Shown: positions 43,120-51,794, counted from the first letter of the stretch. The stretch is DNA of 64,000 nt from Amycolatopsis sp. WQ 127309 (GCF_023023025.1 NZ_CP095481.1:1116001-1180000), one strand, 5' to 3'. Numbers and translations: made by a program. Notes: a model not told the origin generated them from the sequence alone.

Positions 43120-43176
43120 GGTCCGTGAAGGCCGCCTTCAGGGACTCCGGGTCCCTCAAGGCAGCCTTCACGGACC
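43120..43176. terminator. Long hairpin with nested AAGGC repeats
   Basis: Two 25-base arms (GGTCCGTGAAGGCCGCCTTC... and complement) match at 23 of 25 positions around a seven-base loop. Each arm is itself partly palindromic (TGAAGGC-x-GCCTTCA). It sits 12 bases past the Rieske ferredoxin stop and 143 bases upstream of the mtrA start side boundary. It probably ends the ferredoxin transcript. Confidence 0.6.
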
Positions 43177-43188
43177 TGTGGAAAGGGC

Positions 43189-43506
43189 TCAGGGGGTGAC
43201 GGCCGGGACCGGCGCGTCGACGAAGACGACGCCGTCCTCGACGACCACTCGGTGCGTCCGCACGGACTTCCTGGCGGGCAGGCAGGTGGGCGCGCCGGTG
43301 CGCAGGTCGAACCGGGCGGCGTGCAGCGGGCACTCGACGAAACAGCCCTCCAGCCAGCCGTCGGCCAGCGATGCGTCCTGGTGGGTGCAGGTGTCGTCGA
43401 CGGCGAAGAAGCCGGCTTCGGTGTGGAACACCGCGATCGGGACGGGCCCGTCGAGGCGGCGGGCTTCGCCCTCGGGCAGGTCGGTGACGGCGCAGGCGCG
43501 GATCAT
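43189..43506 (-). CDS. Rieske-type [2Fe-2S] ferredoxin
   Basis: 105 residues starting MIRACAVTDLPEGEARRLDG. The cluster motif is C-T-H-Q-D-A-S-L ... E-C-P-L-H-A-A-R-F, with two Cys and two His ligands at about 44-66. Such small Rieske ferredoxins pass electrons to ring-hydroxylating or N-demethylating oxygenases. No oxygenase alpha subunit or reductase is in the window, so its partner is elsewhere or it serves the flavoprotein demethylases nearby. It is divergent from the IclR gene with operator-like boxes in between. Confidence 0.88.
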   Translation of the reverse strand: MIRACAVTDLPEGEARRLDGPVPIAVFHTEAGFFAVDDTCTHQDASLADGWLEGCFVECPLHAARFDLRTGAPTCLPARKSVRTHRVVVEDGVVFVDAPVPAVTP

Positions 43507-43553
43507 CAGGGCCTCCGGAAACGACTGGCGGGATGCCGGGACGGTTCGTGAAA

Positions 43554-43679
43554 GTTGCGCATTGCGCGACGCTGCGCTTCTTGCGCAACAATCCGGTCCG
43601 ACGGGCGGCCACGTCAAGAGATTCGCCCACTCAGCCGATAGGGAGTGCGCAAAACGGATAGTGTTGCGCTATGCGGAAC
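43554..43679. promoter_or_regulatory. IclR-type operator boxes (17-bp GTTGCGC-N3-GCGCAAC)
   Basis: GTTGCGC-ATT-GCGCGAC (43554-43570), a related longer box ending TTGCGCAAC (43572-43589), and GTTGCGC-TAT-GCGGAAC (43663-43679, across the IclR start codon) lie in the ferredoxin/iclR divergent region. A further box is at 45979-45995, before the flavoprotein gene. The repeated form points to a single regulator controlling all three promoters. Confidence 0.6.
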
Positions 43680-44456
43680 CAGGACTCGGGCAACGCAACT
43701 CAGAGCCAGGTGCAATCGGTCGACCGGGCGATCAGCGTGCTGGAGCTGCTCGCCCGCAACGGCGAAACCGGCATCACGGAGATCGCGGGCGAGCTGGGCG
43801 TGCACAAGTCGACGGCGTCGCGCCTGCTCAGCGTCCTGGAGTCGAGAGGCCTGGTCGAGCAGCTCGGCGAACGCGGGAAGTACGCGATCGGCTTCGGCAT
43901 CGTGCGGCTGGCGGGCGCCGCGACCGGGCGGATGGACCTGGCGAAGCTCGGCCGCACCAGCTGCCTGACGCTCGCCGAGGAGCTCGGCGAGACCGTGAAC
44001 ATCGCCATCGCCGACGACGGCGTCGCGATCAACATCAGCCAGGCCCGCGGCGCCGCGGCGATCACCACGCAGAACTGGACCGGCCAGCGGACGCCGTTGC
44101 ACGCGACCTCCAGCGGCAAGATCCTCTTGGCGTACATGGCCGAAGCCGAGCGCAAGCGGGTGCTGAAGCGGAAGCTGGAGCAGTACACGCCGCGCACGAC
44201 CGTCGAGCCGGACGAGCTGATGACCGAGCTGGAACGGATCCTCGAGGACGGCTACGCGGCCTGCTACGAGGAGTTCGAGCTCGGCATGCACGCGGTCGCG
44301 GTGCCGATCCACGGCCCGGGCGGGGACGTCGTCGCCGCGATGAGCGCGTCGGGCCCGTCGTACCGGCTCTCGAAGCAGCGGGTCAAGCAGATCGTGCGGC
44401 CGATGGCCGAGGCGGCGGACGACCTGTCCGCGCAGCTCGGCTACTTCCGGGACTAG
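43671..44456 (+). CDS. IclR family transcriptional regulator
   Basis: 261 residues. The N-terminal winged helix (about 15-75) is VQSVDRAISVLELLARNGETGITEIAGELGVHKSTASRLLSVLESRGLVEQ. The C-terminal effector-binding domain has LHATSSGKILLAYM, YAACYEEFELGMHAVAVPIHGPGGDVVAAMSASGPSYRL, typical of IclR. It probably represses itself and activates or represses the adjacent ferredoxin and the demethylase genes. The effector is likely a small acid or betaine-related metabolite, which is inference from context. It ends tail to tail with the WYL gene, stop codons overlapping. Confidence 0.92.
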   Translation: MRNQDSGNATQSQVQSVDRAISVLELLARNGETGITEIAGELGVHKSTASRLLSVLESRGLVEQLGERGKYAIGFGIVRLAGAATGRMDLAKLGRTSCLTLAEELGETVNIAIADDGVAINISQARGAAAITTQNWTGQRTPLHATSSGKILLAYMAEAERKRVLKRKLEQYTPRTTVEPDELMTELERILEDGYAACYEEFELGMHAVAVPIHGPGGDVVAAMSASGPSYRLSKQRVKQIVRPMAEAADDLSAQLGYFRD

Positions 44457-45415
44457 CCGTAGAGCCGGGCCATCGCCCGGATCGTGTTTCCCATGTGCGC
44501 CACCAGTTCCGCGGGTTCCAGCACCTGCGCGTCGGCGCCGAGCCGCAGCAGTCCGGCGGCGGCGTGCGGCACGCTCTCCAGCGGGACGGCCGCGCGCCGC
44601 CAGCCCTCGGCGTCCGCGGGTTCGAGCGTGTGCGAGACGAGCCGGGCCGCCTTCGGGCCGAGGATGTCCGGCAGGGCCGCGATGCCCGCCGCCGAAAGCC
44701 GCACGACGGCCGTGTCGGGGATCTCCGCCTCTTCGTACCGCTCGACGTGCTCACGCCAGAACTCCGCGAGGTCGAAGCCGGCGGGCCGGGTGAACGTCTC
44801 GTCGAGCGGGGTCAGCGTCTCGATGTTCGTGACGCGGTAGGTCCGCCCGGACGCCACCAGGTACCAGACGCCGGCCTTGAGGACCAGGCCGAGCGGGTGC
44901 AGCCGCCGCGTCACGACGCCGGGGCGCGGTGACCAGCGGCGGTAGCGGACCTGGACGACCTGGTCCCGCCACAGCGCTTCCGCGGCGGCGAGCAGCTGCG
45001 GCACCGGGTCCGCTTCGCGGTACCAGCCGGGCGCGTCGAGGTGGAACCGCTGCCGGATGCGCGTCGAAGCGTCCCGGTACGGCGTCGGCAGCGCCGCCGT
45101 CAGCTTCAGCTCGGCGGCGGCCACCTGGGCGCCCAGGCCCAGCTCGGCGGCGGGTTGCGGCAGCCCGGTGAGGAACAGCGACTCGGCTTCGTCTGCGGTC
45201 AGGCCGGTCAGCCGGGTGCGGTAGCCGTCCATCAGCTGGTAGCCGCCGCTCGGGCCGGGCTCGGCGTAGATCGGCACGCCCGCCGCGGCCAGGGCCTCGA
45301 CGTCGCGGTAGACGGTCCGGGCGGTCACGCCCAGCTCGGCGGCCAGGCGCGACGCGCTCATCCGGCCGCGGTTCTGCAGCAGCAGGAGCAGGGACACCAG
45401 CCGGCTCGCTCGCAC
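44453..45415 (-). CDS. HTH/WYL domain transcriptional regulator
   Basis: 320 residues from a GTG at 45415 (VRASRLVSLLLLLQNRGRMSASRLAAELGVTARTVYRDVEAL). A DeoR-like N-terminal HTH is followed by GVPIYAEPGPSGGYQLMDGYRT and a WYL domain (AGVWYLVASGRTYRVTNIETL, where the W-Y-L triad is visible). WYL domains bind nucleotides or nucleic acid; in other systems they control defence and DNA-repair genes. An in-frame GTG at 45439 would bury the start inside the adjacent inverted repeat, so the shorter form is preferred. It faces a small lipocalin-like gene. Confidence 0.88.
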   Translation of the reverse strand: MRASRLVSLLLLLQNRGRMSASRLAAELGVTARTVYRDVEALAAAGVPIYAEPGPSGGYQLMDGYRTRLTGLTADEAESLFLTGLPQPAAELGLGAQVAAAELKLTAALPTPYRDASTRIRQRFHLDAPGWYREADPVPQLLAAAEALWRDQVVQVRYRRWSPRPGVVTRRLHPLGLVLKAGVWYLVASGRTYRVTNIETLTPLDETFTRPAGFDLAEFWREHVERYEEAEIPDTAVVRLSAAGIAALPDILGPKAARLVSHTLEPADAEGWRRAAVPLESVPHAAAGLLRLGADAQVLEPAELVAHMGNTIRAMARLYG

Positions 45416-45434
45416 CCGCCGGAGTCTGCCAGCC

Positions 45435-45459
45435 ACCACTGACAGAAGGTGTCAGTGGT
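45435..45459. promoter_or_regulatory. Operator-like inverted repeat between WYL regulator and its neighbour
   Basis: ACCACTGACA-GAAGG-TGTCAGTGGT has perfect ten-base arms. It lies 20 bases before the WYL regulator start and 21 bases before the divergent gene at 45480, an ideal site for autoregulation and control of the target. Confidence 0.65.
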
Positions 45460-45479
45460 GACGCCCCAAGATCGCCGTC

Positions 45480-45953
45480 ATGAACGACTTCGACTTCCTC
45501 CACGGCTCCTGGACCGTCGTCAGCCGGCGGCTCGAGACGATCTTCGCCGGCTGCGACGACTGGGACGTCTACCCCGGCACCACCACCTGCCGGACCCTCT
45601 TCGAGGGCGGCGGCAACACCGAGGAGATCCGCTTCCCGGCCCGCGGGTTCCGCGGGTTCACGCTGCGCCTGTTCGACGTCGAGCGGAAGGAGTGGTCGAT
45701 CTACTGGGCCAACGACCGCACCGGGCTGCTCCAGCCGCCGGTCGTCGGCACCTTCGCCGACGGCCGCGGCGACTTCTACGGCGACGACGTCCACGAGGGC
45801 CGGCCGATCAAGGCGCACTACCTCTGGTCGGGCACCGCGGGGCCGTCGCCGCGGTGGGAGCAGGAGTTCTCGGCCGACGGCGGGAAGACCTGGGAATCCA
45901 ACTGGGTCATGGAGTTCACCCGGGCCGGAACCGGCACCTTTTCGGGCGCTTGA
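45480..45953 (+). CDS. DUF1579-like (lipocalin-type) protein
   Basis: 157 residues. FDFLHGSWTVVSRRLE (about 3-18) opens an up-and-down beta barrel pattern, with LRLFDVERKEWSIYWAND, GTFADGRGDFYGDD and a final KTWESNWVMEFTR strand. Such FLxGxW proteins are lipocalin-like and are assigned to DUF1579 or related families; ligand and role are unknown. It is divergent from the WYL regulator and probably its target. Confidence 0.7.
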   Translation: MNDFDFLHGSWTVVSRRLETIFAGCDDWDVYPGTTTCRTLFEGGGNTEEIRFPARGFRGFTLRLFDVERKEWSIYWANDRTGLLQPPVVGTFADGRGDFYGDDVHEGRPIKAHYLWSGTAGPSPRWEQEFSADGGKTWESNWVMEFTRAGTGTFSGA

Positions 45954-45978
45954 CAGCAAGTCGCGCATGACGCACGTT

Positions 45979-45995
45979 GTTGCCGAAGACGCAAC
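45979..45995 (+). promoter_or_regulatory. IclR-type box before the flavoprotein operon
   Basis: GTTGCCG-AAG-ACGCAAC has the spacing and outer bases of the boxes at 43554 and 43663 and is 22 bases upstream of the ATG at 46017. Confidence 0.5.
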
Positions 45996-46016
45996 TTCGC
46001 CCGGAGGGATCCCGCG

Positions 46017-48206
46017 ATGGCACAGCCCCGGGTGGTGGTCATCGGCGCCGGCCTCGTCGCCTGCGCGCTCGCCGACGAGCTGACCGAACGCGGCTGGACC
46101 GACGTCACGGTGCTGGGCGGCGGCGAGCGGCCCGACACCCCCGGGCTCGTGTTCCGCACCGACGCGGACCGCACGCTGACGGAGTTCGCGAAGTACACCG
46201 CCGCGAAGTGCAGCGGCCTCACGCTCGACGGCCAGTGGTGCTTCAACCCGGTGGGCAGCCTGGAGCTCGCGACGACGCCCGAGCGGCTCGCGGACCTGAA
46301 GCGGCGTCGCGGCTGGGCCACGTCGTGGGGCGTGCGCGGCTTCCTGCGCGCGCCCCACGAGTGCGCCGACCTGCACCCGCTCCTCGACGAAACCCGCGTC
46401 CTGGGCGGGTTCCACGTCCCGGGCGACGGCCTCCTGCACGCCGGGCACGCGGCCGAAGCCCAGGCCCGGCGGGCCGCCGGGCGGGGCGCGAAGTTCCTCG
46501 ACGACGACGTCGTCGCGATCGACCGCGCCGGCGGGCGCGTCACCGGCGTCGTCACGGCTTCCGGGCGGCTGCGCGCCGACGTCGTCGTGTCGTGCGCCGG
46601 CGCCGGCGGGCTCGTCGGCCTGGCGGTGCCGCACGTGCCGCTGCCGCACCGGTACGCGCGGACGTCGCCGCTGGCGGAGCTGGCCGGGCACAACGACGAC
46701 CACGCGCAGGCGGGTAAACCCGTGCTGCGCCACCACGACCGCGCGCTCTACGTCCGCGAGCACGTCGACCGGCTCGGCATCGGCGCGCTCGACGCCGGCT
46801 CGGACGAGTTCGACGCGGCGTGGGAGGCGGCGGCCGCGCTGCTGCCCGCGCTCCGCGACGCCAAGGCCGAGACCGTCACCACCGTGACGCTCCCGGGCAC
46901 GCCGGACGGGCAGCCGCTGCTGGGCGAGCACCCGGACCTCGAAGGCTTCTGGGTTGCCGAAGCCGTCCGGGACGAGCACTCCGCCGGGGTCGCGCGCGAG
47001 CTGGCGCGCTGGCTGGTCGACGGGCAGCCGGTGCTGGCCGTCCACGGCTGCGACCTGGCCCGCTTCGACCGCGTTTCGGTGCGGGGCCGCCGGTTCGCGG
47101 AGGTCCACGAGATCGTGCACCCGCTGGATCCCCGGGAAGCACCGCTGCGCAGCAGTCCCTTCGCCGAGCGGCAAACCGGGCTGGGCGCGCACTTCCTGCC
47201 GTCGGGCGGGTGGGCGCGGCCGCAGTGGTACCAGGCCAACGCGGACCTGCCCGGCGCCTCGGCGCGCACCGGCTGGGCCGCGCGGCACTGGTCGCCGATC
47301 GGGAGCGCGGAGGCGCTCGCGGCTCGCGAGCGCGTCGCGATGTTCGACCTGACCGCCGGGCCGCGGCTGGCGGTCACCGGCCCGGGCGCGCTGCCGTTCC
47401 TGCAGGCCATGACGACCGGCGACCTGGCCGGGCCGCCGGGCTCGGTCACCCGCACGCTGCTGCTGAGCGAGGACGGCGGGGTGCGCGGCCAGGTGACCGT
47501 GGCCCGGCTCGGCGACGAGCGGTTCCACGTCGGCGCCACCGGCCGGGCGGACTTCGACTGGCTGCGGCGCCACCTGCCGGGCGACGGCGCCGTGCAGCTG
47601 CACGAGACCACGCCCGGCACCTGCTGCGTCGGGGTCTGGGGACCGCACGCCGACGACGTCCTACCGGAACTGTCCACAACGGACTGTTCGGCCGAGGAGA
47701 CCTACGTGGACGACGTCCCGGTCGTCGCGTTGCGACTGTCCACTGTGGGCTTTCCCGGCTGGGAAATGCACGCCACGGCGGATGTGGGCCGCCGGCTGTG
47801 GGACACCCTGCGGGCGCGCGGGATCGTCGCCGCCGGGCACCAGGCGTACACGAGCCTGCGGCTGGCGGCCGGGGTGCGCGTGCCGGGCGTCGACGTCACC
47901 ACCGAGCACGATCCGTACGAGGCCGGGCTCGGATCCGCCGTCCGGCTGGACAAGGGTTACTTCCTCGGCCGCGACGCGCTCGCCGGCCGCGGCGACGCCG
48001 TCACCGGCCGCCGGCTGACCCGGTTGCGCGTCGACGGCGTCGTGCTGGGCAAGGAGCCGGTGTACGTCGAGGGCCGCGCGGCCGGGTACGTCACCAGCGG
48101 GGACGAATCGATCGCCTACGCCTGGCTCCCGGTGGAGTACAGCGTGCCGGGGACACGGGTGGAGATCGAGTACTTCGGCACGCGCGTTCCCGGGAGGGTC
48201 ACATGA
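46017..48206 (+). CDS. Dimethylglycine oxidase/dehydrogenase-like flavoprotein (DAO + GcvT)
   Basis: 729 residues. The first ~390 form a DAO-type FAD domain ([31 protein letters not shown], later [22 protein letters not shown]). The rest is an FAO/GcvT half that moves the released one-carbon unit to tetrahydrofolate ([54 protein letters not shown]). It would oxidatively demethylate a glycine-derived N-methyl compound. Compared with dimethylglycine oxidase (~830 residues) the segment that ends S-H-A-P-G-L-V-F is shortened to D-T-P-G-L-V-F. The His that normally binds FAD covalently is thus missing, and the third Gly of GxGxxG is Ala. GGAGGG stands in front of the ATG. Confidence 0.85.
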   Translation: MAQPRVVVIGAGLVACALADELTERGWTDVTVLGGGERPDTPGLVFRTDADRTLTEFAKYTAAKCSGLTLDGQWCFNPVGSLELATTPERLADLKRRRGWATSWGVRGFLRAPHECADLHPLLDETRVLGGFHVPGDGLLHAGHAAEAQARRAAGRGAKFLDDDVVAIDRAGGRVTGVVTASGRLRADVVVSCAGAGGLVGLAVPHVPLPHRYARTSPLAELAGHNDDHAQAGKPVLRHHDRALYVREHVDRLGIGALDAGSDEFDAAWEAAAALLPALRDAKAETVTTVTLPGTPDGQPLLGEHPDLEGFWVAEAVRDEHSAGVARELARWLVDGQPVLAVHGCDLARFDRVSVRGRRFAEVHEIVHPLDPREAPLRSSPFAERQTGLGAHFLPSGGWARPQWYQANADLPGASARTGWAARHWSPIGSAEALAARERVAMFDLTAGPRLAVTGPGALPFLQAMTTGDLAGPPGSVTRTLLLSEDGGVRGQVTVARLGDERFHVGATGRADFDWLRRHLPGDGAVQLHETTPGTCCVGVWGPHADDVLPELSTTDCSAEETYVDDVPVVALRLSTVGFPGWEMHATADVGRRLWDTLRARGIVAAGHQAYTSLRLAAGVRVPGVDVTTEHDPYEAGLGSAVRLDKGYFLGRDALAGRGDAVTGRRLTRLRVDGVVLGKEPVYVEGRAAGYVTSGDESIAYAWLPVEYSVPGTRVEIEYFGTRVPGRVT

Positions 48207-49330
48207 CGCACTACGACGTGATCGTGCTCGGCCTCGGCGGTATGGGCAGCGCCGCCGCGTACCGGCTGGCGCAACGCGGGCAACGGGTGCTCGGCCTCGA
48301 CCAGTTCGCACCGGTGCACCACCTCGGGTCGAGCCACGGCGGTTCGCGGATCACGCGCCAGGCCTACCTCGAAGGCCCCGAGTACGTCCCGCTCCTGCTG
48401 CGGGCCCACGAACTGTGGGACGGCCTCGAGCGCGACAGCGGACGCCGGCTGTTCACCCGCTGCGGCGGGCTGATGGTCGGCACGGCGGCGTCGCGGACGA
48501 TCACCGGGAGCGTCGCCTCGGCTCGCGCCTTCGGCATCCCGCACGAACTGCTCGACGCCGGTGAGCTGCGCCGCCGGTACCCGACGACGTCTCCGGCGCC
48601 CGACGAGGTCGCGCTGTACGAGCCGGGTGCCGGGCTGGTGTCACCCGAGGGCAGCGTCGCCGCGCACCTGCAGCTCGCCGCGCGGTGCGGCGCCGAACTG
48701 CACCACGAGGAGAAGGTGTTCACCTGGAGCACCACGGCCGGCGGCGTGCGCGTCGGGACGTCGCACAACTACTACACGGCCGACCGGCTGGTGCTGTGCC
48801 CCGGCGCGTGGGCCGGCGAGCTGCTGCGCGACCTCGGCGTCGCGTTCACCGTGCGGCGGCAGGTGCAGTTCTGGTTCGCGCCCTCGGGCGGGGTCGAGCC
48901 GTTCCGCCGGCACCCGGTCTACATCTGGGAAGGCGACGGCTACACGTTCTACGGCTTCCCCGCGCACAACGCGACGGGCGACGGCGTGAAGGTCGCGTTC
49001 CACAGCGGCGGCCGGCCGCGCACACCCGACGGCCTCGACCGGACGGTGACCGACACCGAGGTCCACGAGATCGCCACGGTCGTCAAACGCCACCTGCCGA
49101 CGCTGCCCGGTGCGTTCCTCCGCGCGGTGACGTGCATGTACACCGACACCGCCGACGAGAGCTTCGTGCTGGCCCCGCACCCGGCCGAGGAGCGGGTGCT
49201 GCTGGCGTGCGGCTTCTCCGGCCACGGCTTCAAGTTCGCGCCGGTGGTCGGCGAGATCGTCGCGGACCTGGTCGTCGACGGGACGACCGCGCACCCGATC
49301 ACGCAGTTCGACCCGGCGCGCCTGCTCTAG
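48203..49330 (+). CDS. Monomeric sarcosine oxidase-like flavoprotein (SoxA/SolA family)
   Basis: 375 residues starting [35 protein letters not shown] (FAD-binding GLGGMG), with [17 protein letters not shown], the typical second FAD contact, and the C-terminal [16 protein letters not shown]. Here the Cys is at the position of the covalent 8alpha-S-cysteinyl FAD of monomeric sarcosine and N-methyltryptophan oxidases. It oxidises an N-methyl amino acid to formaldehyde, amino acid and H2O2. Its ATG overlaps the upstream stop (ATGA). Together with the GcvT-fused enzyme it suggests stepwise demethylation of a betaine-like compound. Confidence 0.9.
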   Translation: MTHYDVIVLGLGGMGSAAAYRLAQRGQRVLGLDQFAPVHHLGSSHGGSRITRQAYLEGPEYVPLLLRAHELWDGLERDSGRRLFTRCGGLMVGTAASRTITGSVASARAFGIPHELLDAGELRRRYPTTSPAPDEVALYEPGAGLVSPEGSVAAHLQLAARCGAELHHEEKVFTWSTTAGGVRVGTSHNYYTADRLVLCPGAWAGELLRDLGVAFTVRRQVQFWFAPSGGVEPFRRHPVYIWEGDGYTFYGFPAHNATGDGVKVAFHSGGRPRTPDGLDRTVTDTEVHEIATVVKRHLPTLPGAFLRAVTCMYTDTADESFVLAPHPAEERVLLACGFSGHGFKFAPVVGEIVADLVVDGTTAHPITQFDPARLL

Positions 49331-49407
49331 GTGTGATCCTGCAAGTCAAGCTCGCTGTCTCACCGGACAGCGCCTAGCTGTAGTGACCATGGAATGGGTC
49401 CGCCGCC

Positions 49408-49661
49408 ACCGCCGCCGCCGCGGGACTGCAGCGCGCCGTCGCCTGGTTCATCAGCCATGGCGTGACCGTCCAACGCGTGCCCTCGGACAACGGTTCGGCC
49501 TACCGCTCCCACGCCTGGCGCGATACCTGCGCCGAGCTGGGGATCGCTCCGAAACGGACCCGGCCTGCCGGCCCCAGACAATCACCACCGACCCCACTCA
49601 TCCGTCGGAGGCAAGCCACCCATCACCCGGCTGGTCAACCCTCCCCGGACATCACACCTAG
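49408..49661 (+). mobile_element. Remnant of an IS481-family transposase
   Basis: LQRAVAWFISHGVTVQRV then SDNGSAYRSHAWRDTCAELGIAPKRTRP reproduces the middle of the DDE domain (D-N-G of the second Asp). The end, after a deletion of the catalytic Glu region and a frameshift, is GGKPPITRLVN...LPGHHT*, the standard IS481 C-terminus. Start codon, first Asp and inverted ends are not recognisable. The remnant ends in a TAG overlapping the tmk stop codon. It marks a past insertion between the oxidase gene and tmk. Confidence 0.8.
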
Positions 49662-50299
49662 GCGAGCAGGGTCTCGGCGAGCGCTTCGAGGTCGACGCCC
49701 GCGACGCCGTCCAGGACGTGCCACGGCGAGAACCAGGCCGCGGCGGCCAGCTCGTCGTACACCGCCGCGCAGCGCCGCTGGAGGCCGTCGTCGGTCTCGA
49801 AGGCGTCGCGCTCGCGGTCGGTCTCGGCCGCCGCTCGGCGTTCGGCGCGTTCCGCCGCGACCGACGCGGCGACCCGCAGCAGCAGGTGCGCGTCCGGGTG
49901 CGGCAGGCCGAAGCGGTCGACCTCCAGCTCCCACACCCACTTCACGACCTCGCCGGCCGCGTCCTGCCCCAAGCGCGCGGCCGCGTACGCGGCGTTCGAA
50001 GCGACGTACCGGTCGAGCAGGACGACGTCGTGCGCGCCGCGCAAGGCGCGGATCTCGTCCGCGGCACCGCTGCGGTCCAGCGCGTAGAGCACGGCCATGC
50101 CGTACACCGAGTCGGCGAGGTCGCCGTGCCCGCGGTGCAGCGCCTCCTTGACGAGGTCCGCGTGCACGCTCTCGCCGTACCGCGGGAAAGCCAGCTTCGC
50201 GACGCTCGCGCCCTTGGCGCGCAACGCGTTCGTCAACCCGTCGGTCAGCGTGCGCTTGCCCGCTCCGTCGAGTCCTTCGATGACCACCAGTCGCCCCAT
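49658..50299 (-). CDS. tmk: Thymidylate kinase
   Basis: 213 residues. The P-loop is GLDGAGKRTLTDGL (about 8-21), FPRYGES the base-binding region, DRY (LLDRYVASNAAYAA, about 92-105) the catalytic and substrate-binding motif, and an Ala/Glu/Arg-rich lid region follows. It phosphorylates dTMP to dTDP. Residues KRTLT rather than KS/TT after the P-loop Gly match the mycobacterial enzyme. In mycobacteria tmk is flanked directly by mtrA and sahH; here accessory genes separate it on both sides. Confidence 0.94.
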   Translation of the reverse strand: MGRLVVIEGLDGAGKRTLTDGLTNALRAKGASVAKLAFPRYGESVHADLVKEALHRGHGDLADSVYGMAVLYALDRSGAADEIRALRGAHDVVLLDRYVASNAAYAAARLGQDAAGEVVKWVWELEVDRFGLPHPDAHLLLRVAASVAAERAERRAAAETDRERDAFETDDGLQRRCAAVYDELAAAAWFSPWHVLDGVAGVDLEALAETLLA

Positions 50300-50370
50300 G
50301 GGCGTCACAGTAACGGTGGTGGACCGGCGGGCTCGGTGGAAGGGGATCGACGCCGAGCCCGCCGGTACGG

Positions 50371-51138
50371 CTAGGCGGTCGTCCGCCGCAGGTGCAGCAC
50401 GTAGTAACCCGCGCCGCTGACCAGGAGGACGCCGGCCAGGATCAGGAGCGGGACCCAGCCGGTGTCGTTGCTGGACGGTGCCGGGCCGCCGTCGCCGCGG
50501 GGCATCACCGAGCCCGTGGCGCCGTAACCGCCGGCCTCGCCGTCGCGGTCGTAGGCCGAGCCGGGGAGCTTGTCCGCGTACTTCGCCCCGACCGCCCGCT
50601 GGTAGTCGGCGACGCTCAGCGCGGCGCCGCCGGCGAGCGGCGTGACGCGGCCGTCGCCGACCGCGTACCAGGCGTCGACCTGCGGTTCGTGCAGCAGCTG
50701 GGCGCCGGCGGGCAGCTTGCGGGCGAACGACGTCTCGACGTCGCCCGAGGCGATGTTGCCGACCTGCCAGGCGCCGTCGTCGCCGCGGACCGACCAGAGC
50801 GTCGCGGTCCGGCCGTCGGAAGCCTGGACGGGCACGGCGAAGTAGGAGAACGCGCCCGGCGCCGCACCCGGCGTGCCGACGACGAAGTCCGGGGACAGGT
50901 CGTAGACCGGGTAGGCGTCCGGCGCGATCCGCACCGAGACCGGCGTGGCCGACGCGCCGGGCGCCTGGGCGAAGAACCGGACCAGGGTGTCCTGGAGCCC
51001 GGGCGCGGCGGCCGCGCTCCGGGCCGCCGCGGCGTCGGCGCTGCTGGTGCCGGCGGCCTGGGCCGCGCCTGACACCGGTGCCGTCATCAGCAGCGCCGCG
51101 CCGGTCAGTACGGCGAGCACCAGCGCCCGCCTGCTCAT
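50371..51138 (-). CDS. Membrane-anchored extracellular protein, unknown function
   Basis: 255 residues: a signal peptide (MSRRALVLAVLTGAALLMTAPVSGAAQA), an Ala-rich linker, and an extracellular beta-rich domain (about 50-215, LSPDFVVGTPGAAPGAFSYFAVPVQASDGR). A final helix, WVPLLILAGVLLVSGAGYYVLHLRRTTA, anchors the C-terminus in the membrane. It overlaps the upstream protease gene by four bases, so the two are coexpressed. It could be a receptor, immunity-like partner or substrate of that protease. I do not recognise the domain. Confidence 0.7.
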   Translation of the reverse strand: MSRRALVLAVLTGAALLMTAPVSGAAQAAGTSSADAAAARSAAAAPGLQDTLVRFFAQAPGASATPVSVRIAPDAYPVYDLSPDFVVGTPGAAPGAFSYFAVPVQASDGRTATLWSVRGDDGAWQVGNIASGDVETSFARKLPAGAQLLHEPQVDAWYAVGDGRVTPLAGGAALSVADYQRAVGAKYADKLPGSAYDRDGEAGGYGATGSVMPRGDGGPAPSSNDTGWVPLLILAGVLLVSGAGYYVLHLRRTTA

Positions 51139-51707
51139 CGGGTGATCCCCGTGAGCGTGTGCGTCCAGGTGAAGGACGAGTTCTGCGTGTAGTACCCGTA
51201 GGTCGACCAGTTGTAGCGCTTGGCCGGCCCCGGATCACCCCAGTACACCCAGTCGCCGCTGGTGTCGTAGCCGTAGAGGACGTGCGTGTGGCCGCCACCT
51301 GAGCGGTAGCCGACCCGGGTCTCGACCGGCCGGTTCGCGGCGGTCTGCGTCCGGATCGAGGCGTAGGGGATGCGGCTGTCGAGGTAGCGGCCGGGCGAGG
51401 TGAACCCGAGCCGGGCGAAGGCGCGTTGCGGGTCGGCGAGCGTGCCCGGCAGGTTCGCGCAGTCGGTCCCTGTCGTGTCGTGCGCCAGCTGGCAGAAGCG
51501 CGCCTGGCTGACGGTGACGCCGTGGTAGGCCGCGATGGTGTTGCCCGACGCCGCCCAGCACCACTGGGTCCGCTGCTGCGCCTGCATCGAGATCTGGTTC
51601 CGGACGCTCGACGGCGCGCCGGACGCGGCGGCGGTGGCCGGCACGACCAGGCACAGCGCCAGGCTCACCGCCAGTGCGGTGTGGACTCTGCTCGACTTCA
51701 CCAGCAC
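51135..51707 (-). CDS. Secreted papain-like cysteine peptidase (C39/C70-like)
   Basis: 190 residues with a signal peptide (about 1-28, cleavage near ATAAA-SG). The catalytic Cys is in RTQWCWAASGNTIAAYHG (about 45-62), the His in GGGHTHVLYGYD (about 144-155) and the Asp/Asn in WVYWGDPGP. This arrangement is that of small papain-like or AvrRpt2-like peptidases exported by actinomycetes. It is divergent from the XRE regulator gene, with a 15-bp palindrome about 90 bases upstream. Substrate unknown; the cotranslated membrane protein is the obvious candidate partner. Confidence 0.85.
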   Translation of the reverse strand: MLVKSSRVHTALAVSLALCLVVPATAAASGAPSSVRNQISMQAQQRTQWCWAASGNTIAAYHGVTVSQARFCQLAHDTTGTDCANLPGTLADPQRAFARLGFTSPGRYLDSRIPYASIRTQTAANRPVETRVGYRSGGGHTHVLYGYDTSGDWVYWGDPGPAKRYNWSTYGYYTQNSSFTWTHTLTGITR

Positions 51708-51794
51708 GGACGGCCTCCTGCTCGAACGTGGGCGAACCAGCGGTGGTCACCACGGTGAACAACGCCATCACCCGGAGCAAGAACGCCATCTGGA

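Noticed and set aside
46820..48202. Plus-strand frame upstream of, and in phase with, the sarcosine-oxidase-like gene
   Set aside because: The upstream part is the demethylase gene read in another frame; the real start with the FAD motif is the ATG at 48203.
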